In this document: one piece after another, positions 41,062 through 48,936 of the stretch
Numbering within the stretch: the stretch's first letter is position 1
Layout of the letters: each line of letters starts with the position of its first letter
The notes under the pieces: generated by a model
Told to the model about the DNA's origin: nothing
The model's input: only the letters and a program-made list of their open reading frames with translations
Database searches by the model: none
Source of the DNA: a virus
Reading direction: 5' to 3' (one strand)
Length of the DNA: 51,420 bases
Virus record (IMG/VR): IMGVR_UViG_3300021962_000154
Span: 1-51,420 of that record
Made by a program: the position numbers and the translations under genes

Positions 41062-41126
41062 ACCCTTTGTGTTTAATTGTATATCAAAGATAATATAAAA
41101 AACTTTATTGTGCAAGTTATTATAAT

Positions 41127-41154
41127 AAAAAAAGGGGACTTTTTTTGTCCCCTC
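41127..41154 (-). terminator. Terminator of the 41160 gene
   Basis: AGGGGAC-AAAAAAA-GTCCCCT and T-run on the minus strand. Confidence 0.88.
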
Positions 41155-41159
41155 TCTTT

Positions 41160-41351
41160 TTAGTTATAAGCGTCACATAAACCATGACTGCGGTGTCTAT
41201 CTTGTTTGATTGGTGCGTAGTGTGTTTTGTACGCATCGCAAGTGTGGTATCTTGCTCTCTTGTGTTTTTTTAGTTTCTTGATTCCGTCTCCTGCGAAACT
41301 TGTTCCTACTGCTACTAAAATCGCTGCTGATAATAATACTAACTTTTTCAT
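41160..41351 (-). CDS. Small exported basic protein (63 residues)
   Basis: Signal MKKLVLLSAAILVAVGTSFA, then GDGIKKLKKHKRARYHTCDA and HRSHGLCDAYN with two Cys that may form a disulphide. His/Lys-rich like the 40324 product. Own promoter (-7 41379) and terminator. Confidence 0.78.
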   Translation of the reverse strand: MKKLVLLSAAILVAVGTSFAGDGIKKLKKHKRARYHTCDAYKTHYAPIKQDRHRSHGLCDAYN

Positions 41352-41432
41352 TTTGCTTTTGTTTAATTGGTTATAGAGTAAAAGTAATATAAAATAATTT
41401 AACGTGCAAGTTTTTTACAACTTTTTTTTAAA

Positions 41433-41741
41433 TTATTTTATGTAAGCCTGACCTAGTTCTTGGAACTTCTTTAAATAAGTTTTATAGTTACGTCTTTTAA
41501 TCACTTCCAAATCATACCCAATACTTTCAAGTTCTTTATGTAAAGATAAGGCTTGTTCGGTGGTTGCGTTTTTAGACGTTCTAAGGCAATAATCATAATC
41601 CGCTGAACCATGTTGTCCTAAGTGCTGATAACTCATCACTGAACCAATTATATCCGCTAACTCATAAGGCATTAAAGCGAATACGGTGCCATCTTTATCA
41701 ACTCTGAATAATACTTGTGTTTTGAATGAATCTTTTAACAT
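41433..41741 (-). CDS. Conserved-looking 102-residue early protein
   Basis: Start at ATG 41741 (MLKDSFKTQVLFRVDKDGTV). VLFRVDKDGTVFALMPYELA, then YQHLGQHGSADYDYCL resembles a widespread phage/bacterial protein of unknown function. The upstream open frame is promoter and terminator DNA. Promoter -7 at 41765. Confidence 0.75.
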   Translation of the reverse strand: MLKDSFKTQVLFRVDKDGTVFALMPYELADIIGSVMSYQHLGQHGSADYDYCLRTSKNATTEQALSLHKELESIGYDLEVIKRRNYKTYLKKFQELGQAYIK

Positions 41742-41804
41742 ATCCTTTGTGTTTAATTGTATATCAAAGATAATATAAAATAATTTAACACGCAAGTTTT
41801 TTGC

Positions 41805-41834
41805 AAAAAAAAGGGGACTTTTTTTGTCCCCTCT
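41805..41834 (-). terminator. Terminator of the 41839 gene
   Basis: AGGGGAC-AAAAAAA-GTCCCCT and T-run on the minus strand. Confidence 0.88.
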
Positions 41835-41838
41835 TAAA

Positions 41839-42054
41839 TTAGATATTATTTTGTTGGCAAAAGTTATCGAAGTAAGCGTTCTCCTGTGCCTGTACCATCT
41901 TACCATCATCTTGGTAAGTATAATCCTTTGGTTCGTTTCCTGGGATGTAGGCTAACTTCTTATATATATCATATAAGATTGTATCACCTTTCTTAATTCG
42001 TTTGCCACTCTTGGCACACTTGCTTGAAAATTTTGCTTGAATGATTTTATACAT
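41839..42054 (-). CDS. Unknown 71-residue early protein
   Basis: AKFSSKCAKSGKRIKKGDTI looks like a small treble-clef or beta fold seen in other proteins with 'G.I.KG..(I/M)'. Promoter -7 at 42079, own terminator. Confidence 0.75.
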   Translation of the reverse strand: MYKIIQAKFSSKCAKSGKRIKKGDTILYDIYKKLAYIPGNEPKDYTYQDDGKMVQAQENAYFDNFCQQNNI

Positions 42055-42131
42055 AACCCTTTGTGTTTAATTGTATATCAAAGATAATATAAAAAACTTT
42101 ATTGTGCAAGTATTTCGATCAAATTTTTAAT

Positions 42132-42160
42132 AAAAAAAAAAGGGGACATTTCTGCCCCCG
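42132..42160 (-). terminator. Terminator of the 42182 gene
   Basis: GGGGGCAGAAATGTCCCC with T-run on the minus strand. Confidence 0.8.
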
Positions 42161-42181
42161 ATTCTCACAATTAAACGTCTT

Positions 42182-42427
42182 TTACCAAAAACTTGGCGTT
42201 TCAATTTTTATCTTACTTTTAACCCACTTCATTATTTCATCGGCATAGTAAGAACTTGTTACCTCAAATAAGAATGCGTCTATCTTCGTTTCTGCTCGAC
42301 TATCATTTGTATCAAATGAATACTCGTGGTCGCTTACTAAAAAGGTTACTTTCTTTTTCTTTTCATCTGTGGTTGCTCGGATTGAGCCACCTGAATGATA
42401 CTCGGACTTCCATAATTTTGTTGCCAT
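42182..42427 (-). CDS. Unknown 81-residue early protein
   Basis: Starts MATKLWKSEYHSGGSIRATT; beta then helical pattern. No family recognised. Promoter -7 at 42451. Confidence 0.73.
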   Translation of the reverse strand: MATKLWKSEYHSGGSIRATTDEKKKKVTFLVSDHEYSFDTNDSRAETKIDAFLFEVTSSYYADEIMKWVKSKIKIETPSFW

Positions 42428-42470
42428 TGCTTAATTGTTTTTTGTTACTTCAAAGATAAGTATAAAAAAG

Positions 42471-42647
42471 TTATTGTGCAAGTTTATTCAAAATAAACAT
42501 TAAAATAATTAAAACAATAAGAACGTGTATTGGATAGAATAATATAAAGAATAATAACCAAAGACCGAACTTAATTATAAGATTAACAAATGCGACACCT
42601 ACAATTATTATTAGTATCACTATTAGAATGTTGGTAAAGTTTTTCAT
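42471..42647 (-). CDS. Small membrane protein (58 residues)
   Basis: Two membrane spans (ILIVILIIIVGVAFVNLII and LWLLFFILFYPIHVLIVLII). The stop overlaps the -33 box of the next promoter. Promoter -7 at 42673. Confidence 0.72.
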   Translation of the reverse strand: MKNFTNILIVILIIIVGVAFVNLIIKFGLWLLFFILFYPIHVLIVLIILMFILNKLAQ

Positions 42648-42709
42648 AATACTTTTGTTTAATTTGTTATATCAAAGATAACATAAAAAACTTTACCAAC
42701 CAAACTTTT

Positions 42710-42925
42710 TTAGAACTTTATTTCAGTGTGTTCTCTCTCCTCTTTCGACAAGGGGAACCCAATAGATAATAGTAGAATGAATGTAAAGGCGATGAACCCA
42801 AACACAACCCCGAACCATAACTCGAATGTTGTTGCGACTTCATACAATGAACCCAAACAAAGACCTACTGCAACAAACCCTAAAATTGATAGGAATAACG
42901 GGATAACTTTAATTTCTCTTTTCAT
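42710..42925 (-). CDS. Two-span membrane protein (71 residues)
   Basis: Start at ATG 42925 (MKREIKVIPLFLSILGF). Spans about 7-27 and 36-56, charged C-terminus. Promoter -7 at 42945 (TATATTTG). Confidence 0.73.
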   Translation of the reverse strand: MKREIKVIPLFLSILGFVAVGLCLGSLYEVATTFELWFGVVFGFIAFTFILLLSIGFPLSKEEREHTEIKF

Positions 42926-42978
42926 GTCTAATTGATTTATGATACAAATATAAGTATAAAAAAGTTCTTGTACAAACT

Positions 42979-43167
42979 TTAATTTAAAATTTCGTAAATA
43001 TCTTCTCCGATGATAACACCCAACTTCCTGCCATTGTCCCATTGAACGGTCATAACATCAAACCCAATATTTGTGATTATACCCTCTGAACCACTTTCAA
43101 TTGGGTTCGGTTCGTTCACCATCGAGATTAATTTAATTCTCCTACCGATTAAGTGTTTGTTATCCAT
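42979..43167 (-). CDS. DUF4314-like protein
   Basis: 62 residues. LIGRRIKLISMVNEPNPIES, then GSEGIITNIG and VQWDNGRKLGVIIGED match the small DUF4314-type beta domain found in phages and mobile elements; function unknown. Promoter -7 at 43188. Confidence 0.8.
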   Translation of the reverse strand: MDNKHLIGRRIKLISMVNEPNPIESGSEGIITNIGFDVMTVQWDNGRKLGVIIGEDIYEILN

Positions 43168-43223
43168 CGTTGTTTAATTTGTTATATCAAAGATAATATA
43201 AATAAATTTACTATGCAAGTTTT

Positions 43224-43649
43224 TTACAAAATTGTTTTATCTTTTATATCAACCATATTCATAATACCCTCACCAGAATACTTGTGTGTTCCGATACACT
43301 CTCTATGAACTCTCTGATTAATATCATTAACAATAGTATATTCAATAGTAACCACAATACATCTTGGTGACTGAACATCTATCTTATGATTCAATTCAAC
43401 AAATGTGTTTGGATGCGGTTCTGTGTTCAATATAGCACCCTTTAAATACTTGTAGCAAGTGTTCGCATTTGTGCTATCCAATTCTTCTTGTGGTACTTCT
43501 TCTATTGGTGATGTACAACCTTCACACTGATGCCCCTCTGATTCGATTTGCGGGACTTTTATATCTTTTCCAACACTACACCCATTAATGTTATTAAAAC
43601 ACCAATAGATAACCAAAAATATAATAATGTAATGTACTAACTTTTTCAT
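43224..43649 (-). CDS. Membrane-anchored or lipoprotein-type exported protein (141 residues)
   Basis: MKKLVHYIIIFLVIYWCFNN start, hydrophobic to about residue 18, Cys-containing end of signal (NGCSVG). The mature part has CEGCTSPIEE and beta pattern (RCIVVTIEYTIVNDINQRVH). Promoter -7 at 43669. Confidence 0.72.
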   Translation of the reverse strand: MKKLVHYIIIFLVIYWCFNNINGCSVGKDIKVPQIESEGHQCEGCTSPIEEVPQEELDSTNANTCYKYLKGAILNTEPHPNTFVELNHKIDVQSPRCIVVTIEYTIVNDINQRVHRECIGTHKYSGEGIMNMVDIKDKTIL

Positions 43650-43719
43650 CTTGTTTAATTTGATATTGTAAAGATAATATAAAAAAGTTTATTGTGCAAG
43701 TATTTTGATCGATTTCTTA

Positions 43720-43748
43720 AAAAAAAAATGGGGAACTTTCGCCCCCCA
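43720..43748 (-). terminator. Terminator of the 43754 gene
   Basis: GGGGGGCGAAAGTTCCCC hairpin then T-run on the minus strand. Confidence 0.8.
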
Positions 43749-43753
43749 CTTCA

Positions 43754-44062
43754 TTATCTTTTCTTGAATGTGATTATCCACTTGTTACCCTCTCTTTCGA
43801 TTTCGGGTGCTGATGCGTTATACAAGCGATAGTTTGCACCAATGTAAAGTTTAATCTCCTCAATGTCTGAATAGATTGATTTCTTTTTGGTGATGAATAT
43901 CAACTCACCGATTTCATTATAGGTGATTGATAAACCTTTTTCGATTCCGTCAGGCAACTTTGGTGCTTTGGTTTCTTTTTTTGGTTCTTCCTTTGTTGTT
44001 GTTTGTGCAACTGCGATGTTACCGATGAACGCCAACGCTAAAACTAAAATTACTTTTTTCAT
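43754..44062 (-). CDS. Exported protein (102 residues)
   Basis: Signal MKKVILVLALAFIGNIAVA-QT, then a Lys/Glu/Pro-rich linker (KEEPKKETKAPKLPDG) and an alpha/beta domain. Periplasmic or outer-membrane face. Promoter -7 at 44089. Confidence 0.77.
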   Translation of the reverse strand: MKKVILVLALAFIGNIAVAQTTTKEEPKKETKAPKLPDGIEKGLSITYNEIGELIFITKKKSIYSDIEEIKLYIGANYRLYNASAPEIEREGNKWIITFKKR

Positions 44063-44120
44063 ACTATATGTTTAATTGATTTATAATACAAATGTAAATA
44101 CAAAAAAGTTACCGACCAAA

Positions 44121-44324
44121 TTATTTTACAACTTTTTTTCTTTTAATAAACCCACTAATCTCGGTGAACAATAAAATAATTGATATTGTAAAAAAGAAAC
44201 AACCGAAGAAAGCCATAGCCATTTGATTATCCACTGGTATATCCCAAGTGTTTGCGATTCTGAAAGCAAACATACCCATTAAAGCCGATGCGACCATAAG
44301 AGTTAATCCTTTTATTAATTCCAT
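44121..44324 (-). CDS. Two-span membrane protein (67 residues)
   Basis: Spans about 6-23 and 34-55, basic C-terminus FIKRKKVVK. The -7 box (44329-44336) is 4 bases from the ATG, so the mRNA would be leaderless. Confidence 0.73.
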   Translation of the reverse strand: MELIKGLTLMVASALMGMFAFRIANTWDIPVDNQMAMAFFGCFFFTISIILLFTEISGFIKRKKVVK

Positions 44325-44371
44325 TGTTCAAAGATAACATAAAAAACTTTAACAACCAAATTTTTATGAAT

Positions 44372-44396
44372 AAAAAAAGGGGTTATTCACCCCCTT
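44372..44396 (-). terminator. Terminator overlapping the 44383 stop
   Basis: GGGGGTGAATAACCCC then T-run; the TAA is in the loop. Confidence 0.78.
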
Positions 44397-44694
44397 GTCT
44401 TTTTGTCATTTCAATAAGAAACTTTATAAAATCATTCTCGGGTGATGCTGATTGTTGGTCTGCTACTGCCTTAGTTAAGCCGATAAGGTATCCAACCGTT
44501 ACCAACTTAATCTCGTAATCCGAAAGACTGATTCCCGTATCCCCGAAAGATTCGGTTCTTTGGTCTTCCGCTTCCTTTAGAATAACATCCGAGATAGTAC
44601 CAACCGAATTCCAAGTTTGCTTAATTGATTCGAGTCTGTTATCCCACCATTCTTCTTTTACACCAAGTGCGTCTGTCATTTTGTCGCTTGCCAT
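44383..44694 (-). CDS. Unknown 103-residue early protein
   Basis: Acidic helical protein starting MASDKMTDALGVKEEWWDNR. No family recognised. Promoter -7 at 44723. Confidence 0.73.
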   Translation of the reverse strand: MASDKMTDALGVKEEWWDNRLESIKQTWNSVGTISDVILKEAEDQRTESFGDTGISLSDYEIKLVTVGYLIGLTKAVADQQSASPENDFIKFLIEMTKRQGGE

Positions 44695-44757
44695 AATATA
44701 TTTGTTTAATTGATTTATAATTCAAATATACTATAAAAAACTTTACCAACCAAATTT

Positions 44758-45126
44758 TTAATACAAAATTTTTGTGGTTTTTCTTAATTTCGGATCACTG
44801 GCAATTGTCAAAGATGTATTCGCAAATAATATTAATTCTTTCTTGCTGGGTATTGTATTCGCTTGACAACTCGCAACCATAATATCTTCCTCGCATGAAA
44901 CAAAATCAACTTTAACGACTGAGTATTGTGCTGGGAACATTGGGTCTTTATGTTTACGAACAATATCAAAACAAAAATCTTTATTGAATGTAGTATCATT
45001 CATTAACCTCACCGCTTGTGCGTATTCAAGGTCAGTATTTGGATACAATACTATTTTCAGTTTAGGGGATTGAGCAAAAGCATTCAACCCTACCAACATT
45101 AATATGGATACAATATATTTTTTCAT
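44758..45126 (-). CDS. Exported protein (122 residues)
   Basis: Signal MKKYIVSILMLVGLNAFA-QS, then an alpha/beta domain with three Cys. ATG overlaps the upstream stop by 4 bases, a coupled pair with the coiled-coil protein at 45123. Confidence 0.77.
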   Translation of the reverse strand: MKKYIVSILMLVGLNAFAQSPKLKIVLYPNTDLEYAQAVRLMNDTTFNKDFCFDIVRKHKDPMFPAQYSVVKVDFVSCEEDIMVASCQANTIPSKKELILFANTSLTIASDPKLRKTTKILY

Positions 45127-45410
45127 TTTGCGATTCTTTCTTCTTCGTCTAATCTTTCTTCCGATTCAATAGCCAACTCTTTGAATAATTGGTATACCGC
45201 CAAGTCATTGTTTAATGAACCGACCTTCTTGTCTAATAACTCCAATTCATACATTAAGGTTTTGCGTTTCATACGATACAACCTCGCATCAACTTTGTTT
45301 AACTCCATTTGGAAATCAAGTGTAGTCAACTCACCTTTAATCTCACAAACTCTATCATTAATCAAATCTAATTTATGATTAATTTCCACAATTTTCTCTT
45401 CCGTTTTCAT
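45123..45410 (-). CDS. Coiled-coil protein (95 residues)
   Basis: Almost entirely helical (HKLDLINDRVCEIKGELTTL, LDKKVGSLNNDLAVYQLF). TGA stop overlaps the next ATG. The -7 box TACCTTTG is 4 bases from the ATG (leaderless type). Confidence 0.75.
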   Translation of the reverse strand: MKTEEKIVEINHKLDLINDRVCEIKGELTTLDFQMELNKVDARLYRMKRKTLMYELELLDKKVGSLNNDLAVYQLFKELAIESEERLDEEERIAK

Positions 45411-45470
45411 AGTACAAAGGTATGTTTTTAATAGTTACCCGCCAAATTTATTTACAAAATAAATGAAATC

Positions 45471-45497
45471 AAAAAGGGGAACTTTCGCTCCCCTTTC
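45471..45497 (-). terminator. Terminator of the 45517 gene
   Basis: GGGGAGCGAAAGTTCCCC then T-run on the minus strand. Confidence 0.82.
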
Positions 45498-45516
45498 CTT
45501 CACAATTAAACAAGTA

Positions 45517-45828
45517 TTAAGTCAGCAACAACTCAACACGCTCTTCAATCTTCGGAAATCTATTCAACACATTCTCTCTTTCGTTTTGAAAGATTAAAGT
45601 ATTGTAAGACATTATCTCCGTAGATAAACCCTTCCATTTGTTCTTATACACCTCGAAACATTGGTCAGCCGTTGCTATATGACCTTCGTGTATAGATGAA
45701 CTTAAAATGTGAATAACCCTCTCAAAATCTTTAATGCTTGTGATTTGAGTGTCTTCTTTTTCTTGTAGGTACTGCTCCATCGGAACATACCCCATTTTCT
45801 TTCTGATGTTTAAAATCATTTGTTGCAT
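45517..45828 (-). CDS. Unknown 103-residue early protein
   Basis: Start chosen at ATG 45828 (MQQMILNIRKKMGYVPMEQY); 45819 is possible. Helical. Promoter -7 at 45851. Confidence 0.68.
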   Translation of the reverse strand: MQQMILNIRKKMGYVPMEQYLQEKEDTQITSIKDFERVIHILSSSIHEGHIATADQCFEVYKNKWKGLSTEIMSYNTLIFQNERENVLNRFPKIEERVELLLT

Positions 45829-45887
45829 ATACTTGTTTGTTTTGTTAACACAAAGATAAAACAAATTTATTTACCCACCAAACTTTT

Positions 45888-46208
45888 TTACCAAGTTTTT
45901 GGATATTTTTCCAAAATTTCTTGTGGGTACAATTCTCCATTACCATTGCCCAAAACATCTTCCCACCAACGGATACCATAAACCAAACGTGCTATTGAGA
46001 ACTTCTGAACGTCCTCATCGTGGATACGAAAGAACAAATCATTTCTTCCACCTGTTCCCTCTACACCTGGTGTTGGTAAGGTTAATACTTCTTCCGAATA
46101 CTTTGCTCGTACTCCGAACTCTAACTGAACCCAATTCTCAAAGCTTCCTACTTCGTTTGCTCCGACAACTGTGCCTTCCCAAACGCATACTTGATTAAAA
46201 TTTTCCAT
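45888..46208 (-). CDS. Unknown 106-residue early protein
   Basis: GTGGRNDLFFRIHDEDVQKF and YGIRWWEDVLGN suggest a conserved phage protein that I cannot name. Promoter -7 at 46230. Confidence 0.74.
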   Translation of the reverse strand: MENFNQVCVWEGTVVGANEVGSFENWVQLEFGVRAKYSEEVLTLPTPGVEGTGGRNDLFFRIHDEDVQKFSIARLVYGIRWWEDVLGNGNGELYPQEILEKYPKTW

Positions 46209-46345
46209 TGCTTAATTGTTTTGATACTTCAAAGATAAGTATAAAAAAGTTCTTGTGCAAACTTTTTAATAAGAAATACCTGTCTTTCCAAGCTGTCAAC
46301 CTAATTTATTATTTAATGACGTAAAGGGGTATCAAATCGTCTGGG

Positions 46346-46469
46346 TAGTCAGGACAGGACTCGAACCTGTAATTTTAAACTCCAACGGTTAGCCCTAATA
46401 CTAGGGTTCGGTTTAGGAGAAATCCCTCATTTAACATACCATTGCGTCTACCAATTCCGCCACTTGACT
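46346..46469 (-). tRNA. tRNA-Leu-like gene with about 43-base insertion in the anticodon loop
   Basis: Acceptor AGTCAAG/CCTGACT, D-arm GCG-GAATTGGTAGA-CGC (typical of Leu), T-arm ACAGG-TTCGAGT-CCTGT. The anticodon stem AATGG (46443-46439)/CCGTT (46388-46384) encloses 50 bases with a CCCTA-GTAT-TAGGG hairpin. 124 bases in all. The 3' 28 bases are nearly identical to the tRNA at 46749. The anticodon is not assignable; UAA is present in the loop. Downstream of 46481 on the same transcript. Confidence 0.6.
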
Positions 46470-46480
46470 GTATTATTATT

Positions 46481-46732
46481 TTATTTCCCTAAATACTCTT
46501 TTACTAAACGAATAATAGTTTGATGTCTATCCTCTATTTCTTCGTATTCACGAAACCATCCCTTCTTTTTAGTTTTTTTAGCGTAATCTGCAAGCCCATT
46601 GTTTTTACTTTCTATCACACCAAATTGGACAAGACATGCTTCCATATAACCCAAATATATACCAACATGAAGTCTTCTATTTGGTTTACAATATTCTTTG
46701 TAACAATTTTCTAAATGACCTCTGTTTAACAT
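46481..46732 (-). CDS. Unknown 83-resid protein between two tRNA genes
   Basis: MLNRGHLENCYKEYCKPNRR start; helical, basic. Transcribed from the promoter at 46846 with a tRNA on each side, so RNA processing would release its mRNA. Confidence 0.72.
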   Translation of the reverse strand: MLNRGHLENCYKEYCKPNRRLHVGIYLGYMEACLVQFGVIESKNNGLADYAKKTKKKGWFREYEEIEDRHQTIIRLVKEYLGK

Positions 46733-46748
46733 AACTTTAATTTTTTTG

Positions 46749-46824
46749 TAGTCAGGACAGGATTCGAACCTGTAACTTCAGTAGGGCGTTATCCCATTGC
46801 TGTGCGTCCAACCGCCACCCGACT
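46749..46824 (-). tRNA. Atypical tRNA (identity unclear)
   Basis: 76 bases. Acceptor AGTCGGG/CCTGACT, small D-arm GCG-GTTGGA-CGC, T-arm ACAGG-TTCGAAT-CCTGT. The anticodon region gives TGGG-ATAACGC-CCTA, anticodon AAC (Val), which would be odd, so possibly decayed. Directly behind an early promoter (-7 46846). Confidence 0.6.
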
Positions 46825-46881
46825 ATTTATTTTTTTTACTTACTTCAAAGATAAGTATAAAAAAGTTCTTGTGCAAACTTT

Positions 46882-47187
46882 TTAATACATTTTTTCTGTC
46901 ATCGCTTTCGCCTTTGCAAAGTGCTTATCAATCTGCTTACCAAAACTAACCAATCTTGCCTTTGTCTTTGCGTATGCCCAAAACTGACAATACTCACTAT
47001 CGAACTCTATCCCGCTACAATTTACATTGCGTTTGATACAATCCTCAAAGTCGTATGCTCCCTCAAATTCGTGTCCGATTACCTCTGCCTTTGGATTACC
47101 AGTGATAGTCCATTGAGCACCTTCATAATCCCCTTTGTAGATTGTTAATCCGATTGCTGTTTTAATGTCTTGTGATTTTGTTGCCAT
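46882..47187 (-). CDS. Unknown 101-residue early protein
   Basis: Start at ATG 47187 (MATKSQDIKTAIGLTIYKGD). YDFEDCIKRNVNCSGIEFDS and QFWAYAKTKARLVSF look like a conserved fold, not named. Promoter -7 at 47208. Confidence 0.74.
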   Translation of the reverse strand: MATKSQDIKTAIGLTIYKGDYEGAQWTITGNPKAEVIGHEFEGAYDFEDCIKRNVNCSGIEFDSEYCQFWAYAKTKARLVSFGKQIDKHFAKAKAMTEKMY

Positions 47188-47243
47188 CTTTAATTGTTTT
47201 GATACTTCAAAGATAAGGTAAATAAATTTACCATGCAAGTTTT

Positions 47244-47651
47244 TTATGAAAAATATTTATCTTTTATTCCTTGCTTCTTCTCCATTGTTTGGCTCATAAG
47301 GTACATTGTTTCCCCCGTAGGTGCATCGTGGTGCGAAATAATTACTTCAATGATACCTTTGTTTTCGGTAGCCAAAAACTTGATTGAAAATTCGCTATTC
47401 GGTGTTAACTTGTTCACCAATGTTCTTGCGCTATCCGTTTCAAATTCGGTGTACCCTGCAACGTTTCTCCAAGTCAATGATAAGCCATACGCAAAGAATT
47501 TCTTTGTACGCATCTTCTTCATCATTGTTTTAACTTCATCAATGAAGTCATCCCAATACCATTCTGCTTCGAGCTCATCTTCCATATTAAATGGATTGTA
47601 CTCTGCAAGGATTGTGCGGTGTTTTCTGATTGCTTGTTCTAATGTTGCCAT
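47244..47651 (-). CDS. Unknown 135-residue early protein
   Basis: Starts MATLEQAIRKHRTILAEYNP. Helical N-terminus with acidic patch, C-terminal alpha/beta (VIISHHDAPTGETMYLMSQT). Promoter -7 at 47673. Confidence 0.74.
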   Translation of the reverse strand: MATLEQAIRKHRTILAEYNPFNMEDELEAEWYWDDFIDEVKTMMKKMRTKKFFAYGLSLTWRNVAGYTEFETDSARTLVNKLTPNSEFSIKFLATENKGIIEVIISHHDAPTGETMYLMSQTMEKKQGIKDKYFS

Positions 47652-47704
47652 GTCTAATTGTTTTTGTTACTTCAAAGATAATATAAAAAACTTTACCAAC
47701 CAAA

Positions 47705-47917
47705 TTATTTTGCAAATAATTTCCAACTTAAACATTCATTACTTGATAGGTCGCAAGCAATATCAATATTGTTTAGGTGTGTCCAACATTCGTCAGCCAT
47801 TGGTGTTGGTTTTTGGAATGTTTCATTCAACCCCTGCTCATAGACAAATGCTCTAATAACTTTTAGGTCATCCTCGATCATTGCAAGGCGGTGCTTTAAT
47901 TGTTCTGCTTCGTTCAT
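47705..47917 (-). CDS. Unknown 70-residue early protein
   Basis: Helical, three Cys/Trp-bearing residues near the C-terminus (CDLSSNECLSWKLF). Promoter -7 at 47937. Confidence 0.7.
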   Translation of the reverse strand: MNEAEQLKHRLAMIEDDLKVIRAFVYEQGLNETFQKPTPMADECWTHLNNIDIACDLSSNECLSWKLFAK

Positions 47918-47970
47918 CTTGTTTAATTTGTTACTTCAAAGATAATGAAAAAAAGTTTACCGACCAAATT

Positions 47971-48135
47971 TTAATCAATCTTTTCTTCAATTCTTTGTAG
48001 GTGGTCTTTAAGTTCAAAGAATAAGGCAATACCAAAGTATTCGTAAAACCCAGCATCATTACCTTTGTAACTTAAATACAACGCAATGAAAAAACAAACA
48101 TAACTTAATATGCGATAATATCTCCAATTATACAT
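47971..48135 (-). CDS. Small membrane-type protein (54 residues)
   Basis: MYNWRYYRILSYVCFFIALY start with one span (about 8-23) and an amphipathic C-terminus (FFELKDHLQRIEEKID). Promoter -7 at 48161. Confidence 0.65.
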   Translation of the reverse strand: MYNWRYYRILSYVCFFIALYLSYKGNDAGFYEYFGIALFFELKDHLQRIEEKID

Positions 48136-48188
48136 CTTATTATTTTTAATTGTTATACTTCAAAGATAAGGTAAAAAAGTTTACCGAC

Positions 48189-48401
48189 CTAATTTTCTCG
48201 CAATAATTTTAAAGTTTGATCCAATTCCTCTTTGTCGCAACAAACCGCTACACGTGTGTATGTTGGTATCCAAAAAAACCTCTCGTTTCTTACAACTACA
48301 TAACCCAAATAAAGTTTGCAGTCATATAAATAAAGTTGGTTGTAGTAAGCGTAACCCAAGTCCTCGAACCCACGTTTAAAAAAAGCAATAATTTTTTTCA
48401 T
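48189..48401 (-). CDS. Unknown 70-residue early protein ending in TAG
   Basis: MKKIIAFFKRGFEDLGYAYY start. Stop is TAG; decoding it would add 12 residues of promoter-derived sequence, so TAG is probably a real stop here. Promoter -7 at 48421. Confidence 0.7.
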   Translation of the reverse strand: MKKIIAFFKRGFEDLGYAYYNQLYLYDCKLYLGYVVVRNERFFWIPTYTRVAVCCDKEELDQTLKLLREN

Positions 48402-48452
48402 CTTGTTTAATTTGTTATATCAAAGATAATGTAAAAAACTTTACTGACCAAA

Positions 48453-48650
48453 TTATTCTTCAAAAACTTTTACCCAAAAGATTGGTAAACCTGGATGTTG
48501 TTTCTTGAACTTCTCCGCACCTTTATCTTGTGCATCTCTTTCGTTGTTCGCTTGAACACTCAACCCATACTTTTGGTGGTCATCACCTTGTTCACGACCA
48601 TAGTGGTCATCGGGGTCAATTGACATAACCGTTACATGATAGTTTTTCAT
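48453..48650 (-). CDS. Unknown 65-residue early protein
   Basis: MKNYHVTVMSIDPDDHYGRE start; GLSVQANNERDAQDKGAEKF. One base after 48652, so a coupled pair. Confidence 0.7.
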   Translation of the reverse strand: MKNYHVTVMSIDPDDHYGREQGDDHQKYGLSVQANNERDAQDKGAEKFKKQHPGLPIFWVKVFEE

Positions 48651-48651
48651 C

Positions 48652-48858
48652 TTAATCTACTTTTATAATTCTACAATGGTTTTCCAATTCATTCAAAGGG
48701 ATTCTTCCGTTGTTGGATGAATAATACCCTTGACTTTGAAATCTTTTCTTCCAATCGTGAAAAGCATTCATCGCATCCTCTTTGGTTGCGTAGGTGTCGC
48801 TGTGGTGGATTGAGAACCCATCGGGACTAATCACATCGTATCTTGTTTTGTTTTGCAT
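48652..48858 (-). CDS. Unknown 68-residue early protein
   Basis: TRYDVISPDGFSIHHSDTYA and KEDAMNAFHDWKKRFQSQGY. Leaderless-type promoter (-7 at 48863-48870, 4 bases from ATG). Confidence 0.72.
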   Translation of the reverse strand: MQNKTRYDVISPDGFSIHHSDTYATKEDAMNAFHDWKKRFQSQGYYSSNNGRIPLNELENHCRIIKVD

Positions 48859-48902
48859 AGTTCAAAGATAATACAAAAAAGTTTACCAACCAAATTTTTT
48901 AC

Positions 48903-48936
48903 AAAAAAAAAACGTGGATTTTAAATCTCCACGTTC
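48903..48936 (-). terminator. Terminator overlapping the 48921 stop
   Basis: AACGTGGA, loop, TCCACGTT and T-run on the minus strand. Confidence 0.88.

Noticed and set aside
41742-41909. Long N-terminal extensions of early genes
   Set aside because: They translate the terminator and promoter (recurring FYIIFDIQLN); the true start is the ATG after the promoter leader.
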